Source: Strigamia acuminata
Lineage: Eukaryota > Arthropoda > Chilopoda > Geophilomorpha > Linotaeniidae
Length of the DNA stretch: 64,000 nucleotides
Assembly: GCA_949358305.1 (NCBI GenBank)
Contig: OX442320.1
Span: 2,420,501-2,484,500, forward strand
Direction: 5' to 3'
The notes under the pieces were generated by a model. It made no database searches. It saw only the letters and a program-made list of their open reading frames with translations, and was not told the origin of the DNA. Positions within the stretch are counted from its first letter, which is position 1. The number at the start of each line of letters is the position of its first letter. A program made the translations under genes and the position numbers. Shown piece after piece: positions 1 to 8,942 of this stretch.

Positions 1-558
1 GTTTTCTATTCCTCGTTTTGGCAGTCACTGAATTGTAGGTTAAAATCAATCAATTTGAATAACATTATCGATAAAATTAATTCATAATTTCTGTTTTATT
101 CATTTTTTTATTTCTTTAAAAAAAAGTATTGCCGGTGTCAGTGGATGTGGCAGATTTCGAGCAAATTGCAAAACGAAGGATGAGTGTTGTTCAGGCTTTA
201 GGTGTGAGATTTACGATTATGGTGGGAAATGTGTATAGTTCATTTGGGACGCAAAACAACCCATTTAAATGTATGAATACCATCTTATATGATGCGTGTG
301 GTGTATTAATAACAACGATGTTCAATGTTTTTGCGAGATTTTTAGGTTGATGACAATTTTTGAATTTGGCGCTTTAGTGCATCGCGACGAAATCTCGTGG
401 TGAATTCATCAACTTTCCTAAATTGAAAAAATGCAGAAATTCCAAGACCATTTTGATTTTATTCATTTCTTCATGGGCAAAACATTATTTTTTAAAAGAA
501 ATTTCACAATATTACAATTCTTATTTTTTTAAAGGTTTTATTTAACTTGACTTGAACG

Positions 559-592
<34 letters not shown>

Positions 593-1207
593 TTCAACGT
601 CCGGTCACGTGACCTAAAAAGTAACTTTTCAAACCGCAGCGCTACCTGGCGGAACCCGTGTCCTTTAATGGATGCCAAAATGTTCGCCCGATACGGATTT
701 TGATGTTTTCGATACCAAAAAACGTTCTAAAAATTCTGAAACCAGGCTAAATCTGGTTGAAATGAAAATTCCTATCTGCCCATATATTTTGTTTTTTAAT
801 ATTGTCTAGAAAAAGTACTTTGTTGAAGGTTTTTTGGCACGATCACGGCAATCACGAAACAATCTGCGATAGTAGGGCACTCTGGCGGCGATTTGAACAC
901 CAATATAAAAGCCTTTTTCAAAAACTTGGTTTTTTATATTTACTTGTTTCAAATATTACATCACAAACTGTACTGATCAAGTCTATTTTCTCTCAACGCC
1001 TCATTGCCGCAAAGTGACTGACTTCCTTTCTGCTTTTTTTAACTCTAAACTTTAAATTACTAAACAAACATTTCATTATCAGTTCCAAGAATTTGTTTCT
1101 CCTCATGTGACCTTCAACATGTTGGCACCCGTCTAGAGAATGGAAAGCTCCAATTATCTGCATCTGATAACTAAATCTAGCATTCGTTTTGCCAAGACGG
1201 TAGAAGA
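1..1207. other. Upstream flank of the atlastin gene, no gene seen
   Basis: AT-rich sequence with only short open frames that look random. It should contain the promoter and 5' leader of the atlastin gene starting at 1208, but I see no convincing core promoter. The only clear structure is the GT microsatellite near 560-591. A 17-bp string, CCTCATTGCCGCAAAGT, at 999-1015 recurs in the right flank at 63152-63168, so a small interspersed repeat may lie here. Confidence 0.6.
560..591. repeat. (GT)n microsatellite
   Basis: An uninterrupted run of about 16 GT dinucleotides, seen directly. It lies about 620 bp upstream of the atlastin start codon. Confidence 0.95.
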
Positions 1208-1629
1208 ATGGCGTTTTACTCTCGATTAGTGCCAAATTTTATAACAACAAAAACGGCAGCTGACCAAAACTCAGCATTTGGTACCAGTGGGGATTCCAAA
1301 GAGCAAGGGAACGCCGTAGAAAAACCAAGACTTGACAAACAGATAGTATCAATCGACAAAAAGACGGGAAAGATTGACCTGAAAACTGATGTGTTGAAAA
1401 GCATTTTATGTTGTCAAGAAGTGGAAAATATGAAAGTTGCCATTGTGAGTATTGCAGGACCGTTTCGCAAAGGCAAGTCTTTTCTGCTCAGTTTCTTCAT
1501 TCGCTACTTTCGACACAAGTGCAATCCCAACTGGCTCAATGTGGATCAGAATTTGCCGTTGGACAGATTTCACTGGCGCCAAGGAGCCGAACCCGACACG
1601 AAAGGCATTTGGATGTGGCCAAAACCGCT
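1208..1629 (+). CDS. Atlastin-like GTPase, N-terminal part, interrupted by a retrotransposon
   Basis: First 140 codons of an atlastin, the ER membrane-fusion GTPase of the dynamin superfamily. The start at 1208 has a good context (gaagaATGG). Residues 1-55 form a polar N-terminal extension. The G1 P-loop GPFRKGKS at about residues 84-91 is close to the family's GAFRKGKS and is followed by SFLLSFFIRYF. The switch-I segment reads DTKGIWMW near residue 130, where most atlastins have [DE]TTG, so one position carries Lys. The frame runs into the 5' LTR of element A at 1630. The protein continues at 60864 after the second CGCT copy, with the codon split exactly across the insertion. The allele carrying the insertion should be null or nearly so, unless A and everything in it is spliced out. 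No intron is seen in this part. Confidence 0.88.
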
Positions 1630-1764
1630 TGTGGTGATTCGGCATCACCAGAAGATATAATTAGTGGTAATTATCTCATTATTAATTCTTGACACTAGAG
1701 TGCGCCAGGAACGGTGACTAGACTGGCTAGTCTCTCGTTTCTGCGAGCCTGCATAATCACAATG

Positions 1765-1799
1765 ATTTGCATATGACGTCATTTCCGGTTAATATATAA
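1765..1799 (+). promoter_or_regulatory. U3 promoter of A: octamer, CRE, TATA
   Basis: ATTTGCAT, the consensus POU-domain octamer, is followed after one base by TGACGTCA, the consensus CREB/ATF site, and 11 bp later by TATATAA. The three sites lie in 35 bp, in the expected place upstream of the conserved R motif. The sequence match is direct; use by host factors is inferred. The same set is in the 3' LTR at +58601. Confidence 0.6.
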
Positions 1800-1932
1800 C
1801 GCCAACGCTTGACCGGAAACGACACTACAGTTACCAATCTCAGCAAGAGCACCATTTACCTCACCTTTCAGGCCGTTTCACGGATTGATCGAGGACCGGT
1901 GCCCGCTGACCATTCAACTGTACAACAGCCAC

Positions 1933-2031
1933 ATTTATTTAGCGTAGCCAAACTACGCTAGAATAAATATCCGAACGATATTCGTTTAATTCGCACGAGA
2001 AAGCGAATTCTCGCGTGTTCATAATAACACG
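1933..2031 (+). other. Poly(A)-signal hairpin and serial hairpins in LTR A
   Basis: ATTTATT+TAGCGTAG (1933-1947) pairs with CTACGCTA+AATAAAT (1953-1968) around a CCAAA loop, with one bulged G, so the AATAAA signal is in the stem. Three smaller hairpins follow: AACGA/TCGTT (1974-1986), CACGAGAA/TTCTCG (1994-2013) and CGTGTT/AACACG (2014-2031). Known retroviruses such as HIV-1 have a poly(A) hairpin that tunes use of the 5' signal; a similar role here is inferred. Confidence 0.65.
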
Positions 2032-2260
2032 TGGAAATACCCTAGACAACAAACACAGACCACGCGTAGGACTAAACAATTGGATCCGCCATTGTTTAGC
2101 GGCAACTCGTATTCGCAGCCGAATCCGAGGACCACCACAGGAAACATCTTAACTTATATTTGTATTAGTAAGCGTGTTTTAATAAAGCAGTATTTGAAGT
2201 ATATTGTATTCCCGAGTGTATTATTTATTATCTTTAACCACAAAGTCGAATCACGACACG

Positions 2261-2278
2261 TGGGGGTCTGTCCGGGAT
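2261..2278 (+). promoter_or_regulatory. Primer-binding site of A, tRNA-Pro type
   Basis: TGGGGGTCTGTCCGGGAT starts 2 bp after the 5' LTR. It differs at only a few positions from the proline-tRNA primer site of mammalian gammaretroviruses (TGGGGG...TCCGGGAT), so the 3' end of a proline tRNA is the likely primer. Element B has a near-identical site in the same place. Confidence 0.75.
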
Positions 2279-2352
2279 AGAATTTGCTAACCTTACGACA
2301 AAACTTTAAATAATAACCGGGATCTTTCGACCGATCATTATATCGCAAGAAA

Positions 2353-5232
2353 ATGACGAAAACTACCGCAGAAGACAGAAAAAGGCGTAACGACGAAAAA
2401 GAGAGAAAGGAAGCCGAAGAAATCGAACGCCAAAAAGCGGAAGAAGCGAACCACGTGGAACCAGAAGTCGAGACTAACTCGACTGAAGTTTCAACGGAAT
2501 CATCAAGTGAAGGCCTTCCCCTTGCAAGACAACTTCCGTTCACGGGAGGCGAATTCGAAGGATCAGGAAGCTCTCACGAAGAAAACAGACTAAATAAATC
2601 GTTCGAAAACCCTCGATTCGGATTGAAAAGCCCCAGACCAGTCGAAAAGGATCCCAGTGAAATGGATCTAATGACTCTTCTAAATAAAGCGGCAAGTACA
2701 GGCGCCGCAATTATCAACGAGGCTACCCGAGCCGACCAAGCGAGAACAGCCGCGTTGGAAAAGAAGAAAAACGAATTGATGGAAGATTTAGCCAGAGAGC
2801 ATCGCGAGAAATTAGCTGCCATGGAACAGAGCTTGGCACAAGAACGTCAAGCTAAGCAGATGGCGGCCGCCCGTGAAAGCCAAGAAAAGCAAATGGCAAT
2901 GGAGCGCGAGCTGGCTCGAGAATTGCTCGCGAAGCAAAAAATAATCGAACGAGAAATGGCAAAGGACTACCAGATCCGGCCACCAAGCAACGGGTTAAGC
3001 CAGCATTCGGAGCCAAACTCCGTACAGAGCTCCCCAGAACGGTCTCACACAGCTAAGGAGCTGGTAGCCAAAGCAATAGAAGTAACTCGAGTGGCCTGCG
3101 CACACGGCATCGAGATCGATCAGGACAAGGATCCTTACGCAGAACTAAGCCGAGTAATCGACCTGGTAAATCAGAGGACTGAAAAAAGATCGGCAGAAAA
3201 CACGGCCAGACGCGGGGAGAAACGACGTCGGGTCGGAGCGGATCGACAGCAGTCCGAGACCGGCGGCGAAGCAACGTCAGACAGTGAAAGTATCGACTCT
3301 CAAGCATCTCACGGCAGTATCCGAGTCAACGGACTAGATAGCATCTTGAACGAATCGGACGAAGTCAAAGGAGAACTATACGAGGCGTTTATACAGGATA
3401 GGAGGAATAATCAGGGCGCGCAATCATGGGCAATAAAAAACTCATTTGCAATGAAAACTGGCCAAACCAGTAATACCAACCCAGGCGACCCTAACGCCGA
3501 ACTAATCAGATGTATAAATCAGAAGAACCAGATACGCAACGAAGCAGGTCGAAATAAACTGGCCATGCCGACGCTCGAGGAGATTAACGCAGTTAAAAAT
3601 CACCTCGAAAAGAAGCACGCCGCCGAAGCATATGCTGGAAGAGACTCCTATGTTTTTATCAAAAAAACGAACGAAGGCCTCACGGGGACCCGACTGGGCG
3701 ATCTGATACCGCCCGGAACAAAGTTGAGCCGAACCTCCGCTCCGGAAAAATCGAACCCCGATAACTCAACGGTAGCGCAAGACCTCACGAATAATCCGAA
3801 CGCCGCGGGATCATCAGGACAAACGTCGTTCCAACACAATCAATTCGGACTGACAGGCAACGGTACGCATTACCCAAGCCTCCCTTCCGACAATCCACGA
3901 TCATCACCGCTGCCTAGTGAGACTGACTCGCTAAGCAACCAACTACGGACGATGAAAGACGAACTCCTTCAAGCCATGGACCAAAAACTTCAACAGAGCC
4001 GTGGCCAAGAGACCGAGGAAGACGATCGAAGCGAAGGATTGTTGAAACGTTACTCCGCGGACCGATGGCTGTATTCTCGCAAGGATAACAACATCAAGTG
4101 GACGACCCTGAGACTAATTAAGTTCGACGGATCCTGGAACGCTGGCAACTTGTTTTTGGACGAAGTCGCCCTGACGATTAATCGTTTAGGAGCGGAACCC
4201 GACGAAATGGTTGCACGCGGAATACCAGAAATGCTGATAAACCGGGCCCGAAACTGGTACGCTGATGTCCAACCCCGAAACTGGGAAGACTTCGTCATAA
4301 AGTTCCACAATCAATATGGCGAGACGAGCCAAGAAATCCAGAAAAGAGTAAGCTCTATGAAGCAAGCTCCCGGGGAAACTCTGAGGGAGTACGTACAACG
4401 AGCCGACAGCCTGTTCCGTGAAATGGACAAACCATTTGACCAACACGCTCAGAAAGCTCTCTTCGAACAAGGACTAAACGAAACCGCAACCAAAGTCCTA
4501 CGAGAAATGAACGCTCCTAAAGGGGATAATTTCAAAGCCATCCTCGCTTTCGTCGAGAAAAAACACACCGAAGTAAATGCTCGGTATAACGAAAATCTGA
4601 CAAAAGAAGAACGAGCTCTAGGAGTGGCTCGACAGCAACGAATACAGGAACGCAGCATAGACTCCACTAAGCTGCTCCAATCGCGAAATTATCTAAACGG
4701 AAGTATAGAGCCACTCCCCTCAAAGAAAAACCAACAAGCTTCCAACCCGTTACCACCTCCAAATAAGGCCTATCGCACGCAAACTAACGCCGCCGAGGAA
4801 AAGTCGGAAGACGAAATAAGCGAAGATTCTGAGCAATTCTCGGAAAGCGATGAGGTCGACGAAGGTATCAACGAGGTTGTACATGCAAACATGGGGAAGG
4901 AACTGGCACCCAGCTACCGACCTCAGATGAAGTCCAGAAAATCGGAGCATCACAACCCGAAAACAGAGGCGACTTCTGAGAAGAAAGACTACCCCAAAAA
5001 ACCTTTTGTGCGGGAGGGAAAGAAGAAAAGCCCTTGTAATTTCTGCAACGAGGACGGCCACTGGCATCAGACCTGCCCGAAATTGGCAAAGAAAAAAGCC
5101 GACGACAAGGCCGCAGAGAGAGAAGAGCTAGTGAGATTGCTCGCTAAGGAGCAAGAAAAAGTCTTGAAGGAACTCACCGCCAAATTCGACAGTATGTCAA
5201 AAAACTGGAACTCGCGGGCGGAACAAAAATAA
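2353..5232 (+). CDS. gag: Gag polyprotein of gypsy element A
   Basis: Structural protein of element A, 959 residues, starting at the first good ATG (aagaaaATGa) about 75 bp after the primer site. The first half is not classical Gag: residues 1-40 are Lys/Glu-rich and residues about 140-205 are an Ala/Glu/Gln/Lys/Arg-rich predicted coiled coil. The recognisable retrotransposon Gag capsid region is at about 585-720 (KFDGSWNAGNLF, ARNWYADV, FHNQYGE, QAPGETLREY). One CX2CX4HX4C zinc knuckle, CNFCNEDGHWHQTC, is near residue 895. The last 25 codons after the knuckle are charged. The stop lies 25 nt after a slippery site that leads into pol. Gag is much longer than usual for Ty3/gypsy, and what the N-terminal half does is unknown. 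Confidence 0.93.
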   Translation: MTKTTAEDRKRRNDEKERKEAEEIERQKAEEANHVEPEVETNSTEVSTESSSEGLPLARQLPFTGGEFEGSGSSHEENRLNKSFENPRFGLKSPRPVEKDPSEMDLMTLLNKAASTGAAIINEATRADQARTAALEKKKNELMEDLAREHREKLAAMEQSLAQERQAKQMAAARESQEKQMAMERELARELLAKQKIIEREMAKDYQIRPPSNGLSQHSEPNSVQSSPERSHTAKELVAKAIEVTRVACAHGIEIDQDKDPYAELSRVIDLVNQRTEKRSAENTARRGEKRRRVGADRQQSETGGEATSDSESIDSQASHGSIRVNGLDSILNESDEVKGELYEAFIQDRRNNQGAQSWAIKNSFAMKTGQTSNTNPGDPNAELIRCINQKNQIRNEAGRNKLAMPTLEEINAVKNHLEKKHAAEAYAGRDSYVFIKKTNEGLTGTRLGDLIPPGTKLSRTSAPEKSNPDNSTVAQDLTNNPNAAGSSGQTSFQHNQFGLTGNGTHYPSLPSDNPRSSPLPSETDSLSNQLRTMKDELLQAMDQKLQQSRGQETEEDDRSEGLLKRYSADRWLYSRKDNNIKWTTLRLIKFDGSWNAGNLFLDEVALTINRLGAEPDEMVARGIPEMLINRARNWYADVQPRNWEDFVIKFHNQYGETSQEIQKRVSSMKQAPGETLREYVQRADSLFREMDKPFDQHAQKALFEQGLNETATKVLREMNAPKGDNFKAILAFVEKKHTEVNARYNENLTKEERALGVARQQRIQERSIDSTKLLQSRNYLNGSIEPLPSKKNQQASNPLPPPNKAYRTQTNAAEEKSEDEISEDSEQFSESDEVDEGINEVVHANMGKELAPSYRPQMKSRKSEHHNPKTEATSEKKDYPKKPFVREGKKKSPCNFCNEDGHWHQTCPKLAKKKADDKAAEREELVRLLAKEQEKVLKELTAKFDSMSKNWNSRAEQK

Positions 5233-5250
5233 TTCCACATCCGCTCGCGA
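5199..5250 (+). promoter_or_regulatory. -1 ribosomal frameshift site, gag to pol (A)
   Basis: The heptamer A-AAA-AAC (5199-5205) lies in the correct gag phase. A 6-nt spacer is followed by an 11-bp hairpin, TCGCGGGCGGA (5212-5222) with TCCGCTCGCGA (5240-5250), containing one G-U pair. Gag is in frame 1. The -1 frame is open from before this point straight into pol, whereas pol's first ATG comes only after the gag stop. This is the canonical retroviral -1 arrangement. Element B has the same layout at 19476-19527. Confidence 0.88.
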
Positions 5251-5264
5251 TAACTTCAAAAACG

Positions 5265-7486
5265 ATGGACCTTACACTAGTGGAAAAACAAATTAAAGAA
5301 ATGAAAAAATTGTTGGAATTTTTCGAGGAAGCTGCCAACGAGGAAGTCACAACTCCAACCAAAAAACGGAAATTCGAAATTAGAGACGAAGACGGCATAG
5401 CCAACGCTTTCATGACTTTACCGCTTGACCAAGGGGCCAATCCTCTTAAAAAGCGAATACTTCGTTGCAACCTATCAACAGAAGCGAAGAGCGTACTGGC
5501 TAAAATACCGGTCTCTTTCGGCAAAAAGGTGTTAATGGGACTACTCGACTCGGGAGCGGATCAGTCGTTTATCTCCACCGACTTATTCGAATCACTCGAA
5601 GAAAAAATACAGAAAAAATTACGGGGAATGAACGAGAATATTCGAGTTCTTACGGCAGCGGGAGAAGTTAGAGCAGTGGGGACGTTATCAACCGATTTCG
5701 TATGGGAAGGAGGCACGATTAAGCATTTCTTCATCGTGTTACCAACCCGAGACACAATCCTGCTGATAGGAATGGATTTGATGGAACGGATGAACATCCA
5801 GCCCAACCCAGTCACACGTTCGTGGAATTACATCGACAACCACGAGGACCCACGACTACCCATAATACCTTCGGAACTCCTAGACAAAGCTAAGGACGAC
5901 GAGGAATGGGGAGGAGGCGAAATTAAAAAGTTCATCCAAGACTATAATTTTAAATCATTTAATACTATCCTCCAGGAGGAGAATTTAATACATAATCTGG
6001 CAGTAGACGCCAATCTTGGAGAAGAACAAACGAAACTCCTCGAGGAAATGCTCAAGAAGCACTCGAAGAACTTAAATAAGGATCCAGGGAAGACAAGTTA
6101 CGTAATGCACGAGATCGAATTGGTTACGGGCAAACCGGTACGAGTGCCTTTTAAGACTATGAATCCCCAGAAGAGACACATCGTAAGAACAATGTGCAAT
6201 GAGTTGCTCGAAAAAGGGATCGTGTCGCACGCCATCGGAGAGTATGGAATGAGGATTGTCCTCGTCATGCGACCAGGCTCCGAACCGCGCCTCTGCATCG
6301 ATTATAGACCTTTAAACGCCATAACCGTCATTGACCCCATCCAAATGCCATCAATAGAAGCAATTTTACGAGAACTCGCCCCATTTAACTGGGTCACGAC
6401 CATGGACTTGTCCAAGGGTTACTGGCAGGTTGAATTGCGGGAAGAGGATAAGGAGAAAACAGCTTTTTGGGCACCACAGGGTCGACTGATGTTTAATGTA
6501 ATGCCCTTCGGGTTAGTAAACGCACCCGCCACCTTTCAAAAATTAATAGAAAAAGTTCTCGGCGATGCCTTACACAAATACGCATGGGCTTATCTTGACG
6601 ACATAGTAATAGTCTCTCAGACCTTTACAGACCACTTGATGCATGTGAATGACGTCATGGAGCGACTCACAAAAGCCGGACTAAACATCCATCCAGGGAA
6701 AAGTAAATTTTGCCGCAAAGAATTGGCATTCCTGGGTTACACAGTCGGAACAGGTGGCATATCCATCGACCCGAAAAAGACCCAGGCCATTAGCCAGTTC
6801 CCCGCCCCGGAAGATGTAAAAGGAGTCCAACGTTTCATGGGCATGGTGAATTTCTTCAATCGGATGCTCCCAAATTTGGCAGACGTCGCGGCGCCCATCA
6901 CAGATCTGTTACGCAATGATAAAGATTTCGAGTGGACTGACCACTGCGAAACATCGTTTAACAAAATAAAACAAATGTTGATCGATGTAAAACGGATTCC
7001 CCTACCAGATCTTAATCGAGAATTCACTCTTCACACCGACGCCAGTCGAATTGGCCTAGGTGCTGCGTTGCTTCAAAGGCATGACATCGACGGAGTAGAA
7101 TTAGAGGTCCCGACGATGTTCATCAGCCGGAAATTACAAGCAGCCGAAAAGAATTATAATGCGACAGAGTTAGAATGTCTAGCCGTTGTCTGGGCAATCC
7201 GAAAATTCAGACCATACCTGGAATTTACCAAGTTCAACGTACAAACCGACCACGAAGCCCTAAAATGGTTAATGGCGTTGAAGGAACCGTCCGGAAGAAT
7301 GGCTCGCTGGCAGCTAGAATTAATGGCTTGTGACTTAATCATTGAATACCGACCCGGAAAATTCAACGTCGTGGCAGACGCCCTCTCACGAGCCCCAGCT
7401 TCAGACCCCGAAGACGAGACCGACTGCGGAGAGGACGACTCACGCCTCTTCTACTGTCCGAACCCCGTTCGAAAATGGGAATTTAA
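5265..7486 (+). CDS. pol: Pol of gypsy element A, protease-RT-RNase H part (split by C)
   Basis: Enzymatic polyprotein of A, probably entered by -1 frameshifting at 5199; 5265 is only the first ATG of the open frame. Counting from there, aspartic protease LLDSGADQSF has its active Asp near residue 95. Reverse transcriptase shows LVMRPGSEPRLCIDYRPLN, PFGLVNAPATFQ and the catalytic YLDD at about 443-446. RNase H shows HTDASRIGLGAALL near 592, ATELECLAVVWAIR and QTDHEAL. The genuine frame ends at the TTAA (7483-7486) where C is inserted; translation would run a further 50 codons into C and stop at 7637. The integrase half resumes at 54878 in the matching phase. With C in place A cannot make a full Pol. 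Confidence 0.92.
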
Positions 7487-8942
7487 CCTTTTCGCGGATT
7501 GGCTTCCGCGAAATCCGCATTTCGGGGGTGACTATTCTGGGAATTCCGGGTGGACCATACTCTTCCGAAAAATGTCCGGGGTGGTGTTGGGAGTGTCGAT
7601 AGACTGTTTTGTGTCAAGGTTGCCAATTTTCATGTAAGTATTGGAAGGTTCATTTCTGTGCATTCTCATATATTTTTTTCACAGGAGCAACGAGGCGCGA
7701 TGAAGGGGGATCAAGCGAGAGTGAATAAAATAAACTCGTTTTTGTCTCAAATGCGCGTTTGCGTTTGTAAATTTGGTTGTCTTGCAACGCGGTGGCGCGT
7801 TTGAGTTTCGTGTTGCGATACAAACACGCACGGGTGCGTATTGGAGTCGTAAACGACTTTCTGTCGCAATGCGATCGCGTATTTGACAAATTTCTGCAGA
7901 TTTTTGCCAATATTTGACAATTTTCAGACAAATTTCAATTAATTTTAGAAATTTTTGAGAGATTTCAATAAAAGTTTGAGGAATTTCTTATGCTGACGCT
8001 AAAATGCCAAAAGGAGTCTTAACTCAGAAGAGCACCTTTCCGACCACTTAGGTGTCGGAAAAGCACTTCCAAAGGTCGCAAAACGTGCTCTACGCGTTTT
8101 TTGACACTAGAACGGTCGAAAACGAGTCTAAAACTGCTAAGCTGGCGCCTGTAACTTGGCGCATTCGCTGGGTCGCTCGAAAATGAGATTCGAGCGAACC
8201 GAAACCTATGAGAGAAACGCGCCGGCGGAAATATTCGTTTTTACCAATGAATACTTAATAAATCTTCATGGGAATTTAATCCCAATCTACTGTAGGCTTA
8301 GGAACCTTGAATACCAAATAAAAACAAAGGAGCAAAGGCGGGAAACAAAGAACAAGGGCCCGACGCCCGTAAATCACCAAAATGGCTATCTGCCAGACAC
8401 GCTAGTGGCCTTGAGCCACTTCTAACTTCGTTTTCGAGGTCGTGGGTCTCGAAAACGACTAAACCGAGTGGTGGGAACGATTCTCCGAGGTCTTTTTAGT
8501 CAATGTCGCCCAAAACCCGAATCAACAAGCTAACTTTCAACGAGAAACGAAGACTGGAGCCGAATGCGGTGATAAGCGCTCATTCCAGACTCGTGTAAGC
8601 GATCTCCGCTTAAAGCCAGTTGCTCTGAGCAGACGACGCAATCGCTTACCAAGGAAAAAGACGGGTTTATGGGCTCAAAACCCGACGAAACACTTAAACA
8701 GGATCCAGAAATTACCAAGCGAGTTGGTAAGCTAAACTAAAACTGTAAAATAAGTTGGGGACTTGGTAAAATGCGAGTCTCTCAAACTTTTGTTGCGTCC
8801 TGCTCGCAACACGCGCGATGTACGCGCGTGGCCGCGTGTTGAACGTGCGCACTACGCGCAAGAACCGTACAAACCGAGGTAAAACGAATTAAACACATAT
8901 CTAATGCAAAAACAATTATTAAATACATCATTCTTGTTGCTG
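7487..8942. repeat. Unique left end of C1
   Basis: Starts with a subterminal hairpin, TTCGCGGA-TTGGCT-TCCGCGAA (7491-7512), and further GCGGA/TCCGC words. At 7571-7710 there is a possible short gene fragment with a 51-nt intron (GTAAGT at 7634, TTTTTTTCACAG ending 7684). From about 7870 to 8180 the sequence resembles the arm unit in inverse orientation, heavily degraded. The whole segment recurs at 43298-44753, nearly unchanged. No substantial protein is encoded. Confidence 0.7.

Larger units (their letters stand above)
1630..2258 (+). repeat. 5' LTR of element A
   Basis: A 629-bp repeat starting TGTGG and ending CGACA, matching 60231-60859 base for base as far as I could check by eye. U3 contains an octamer ATTTGCAT (1765-1772), a CRE TGACGTCA (1774-1781) and a TATA box TATATAA (1793-1799). 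The R-region motif GGATTGATCGAGGACCG (1882-1898) is shared with element B. AATAAA (1962-1967) sits in the 3' arm of a strong hairpin (1933-1968), and further hairpins follow to about 2031. Confidence 0.95.
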
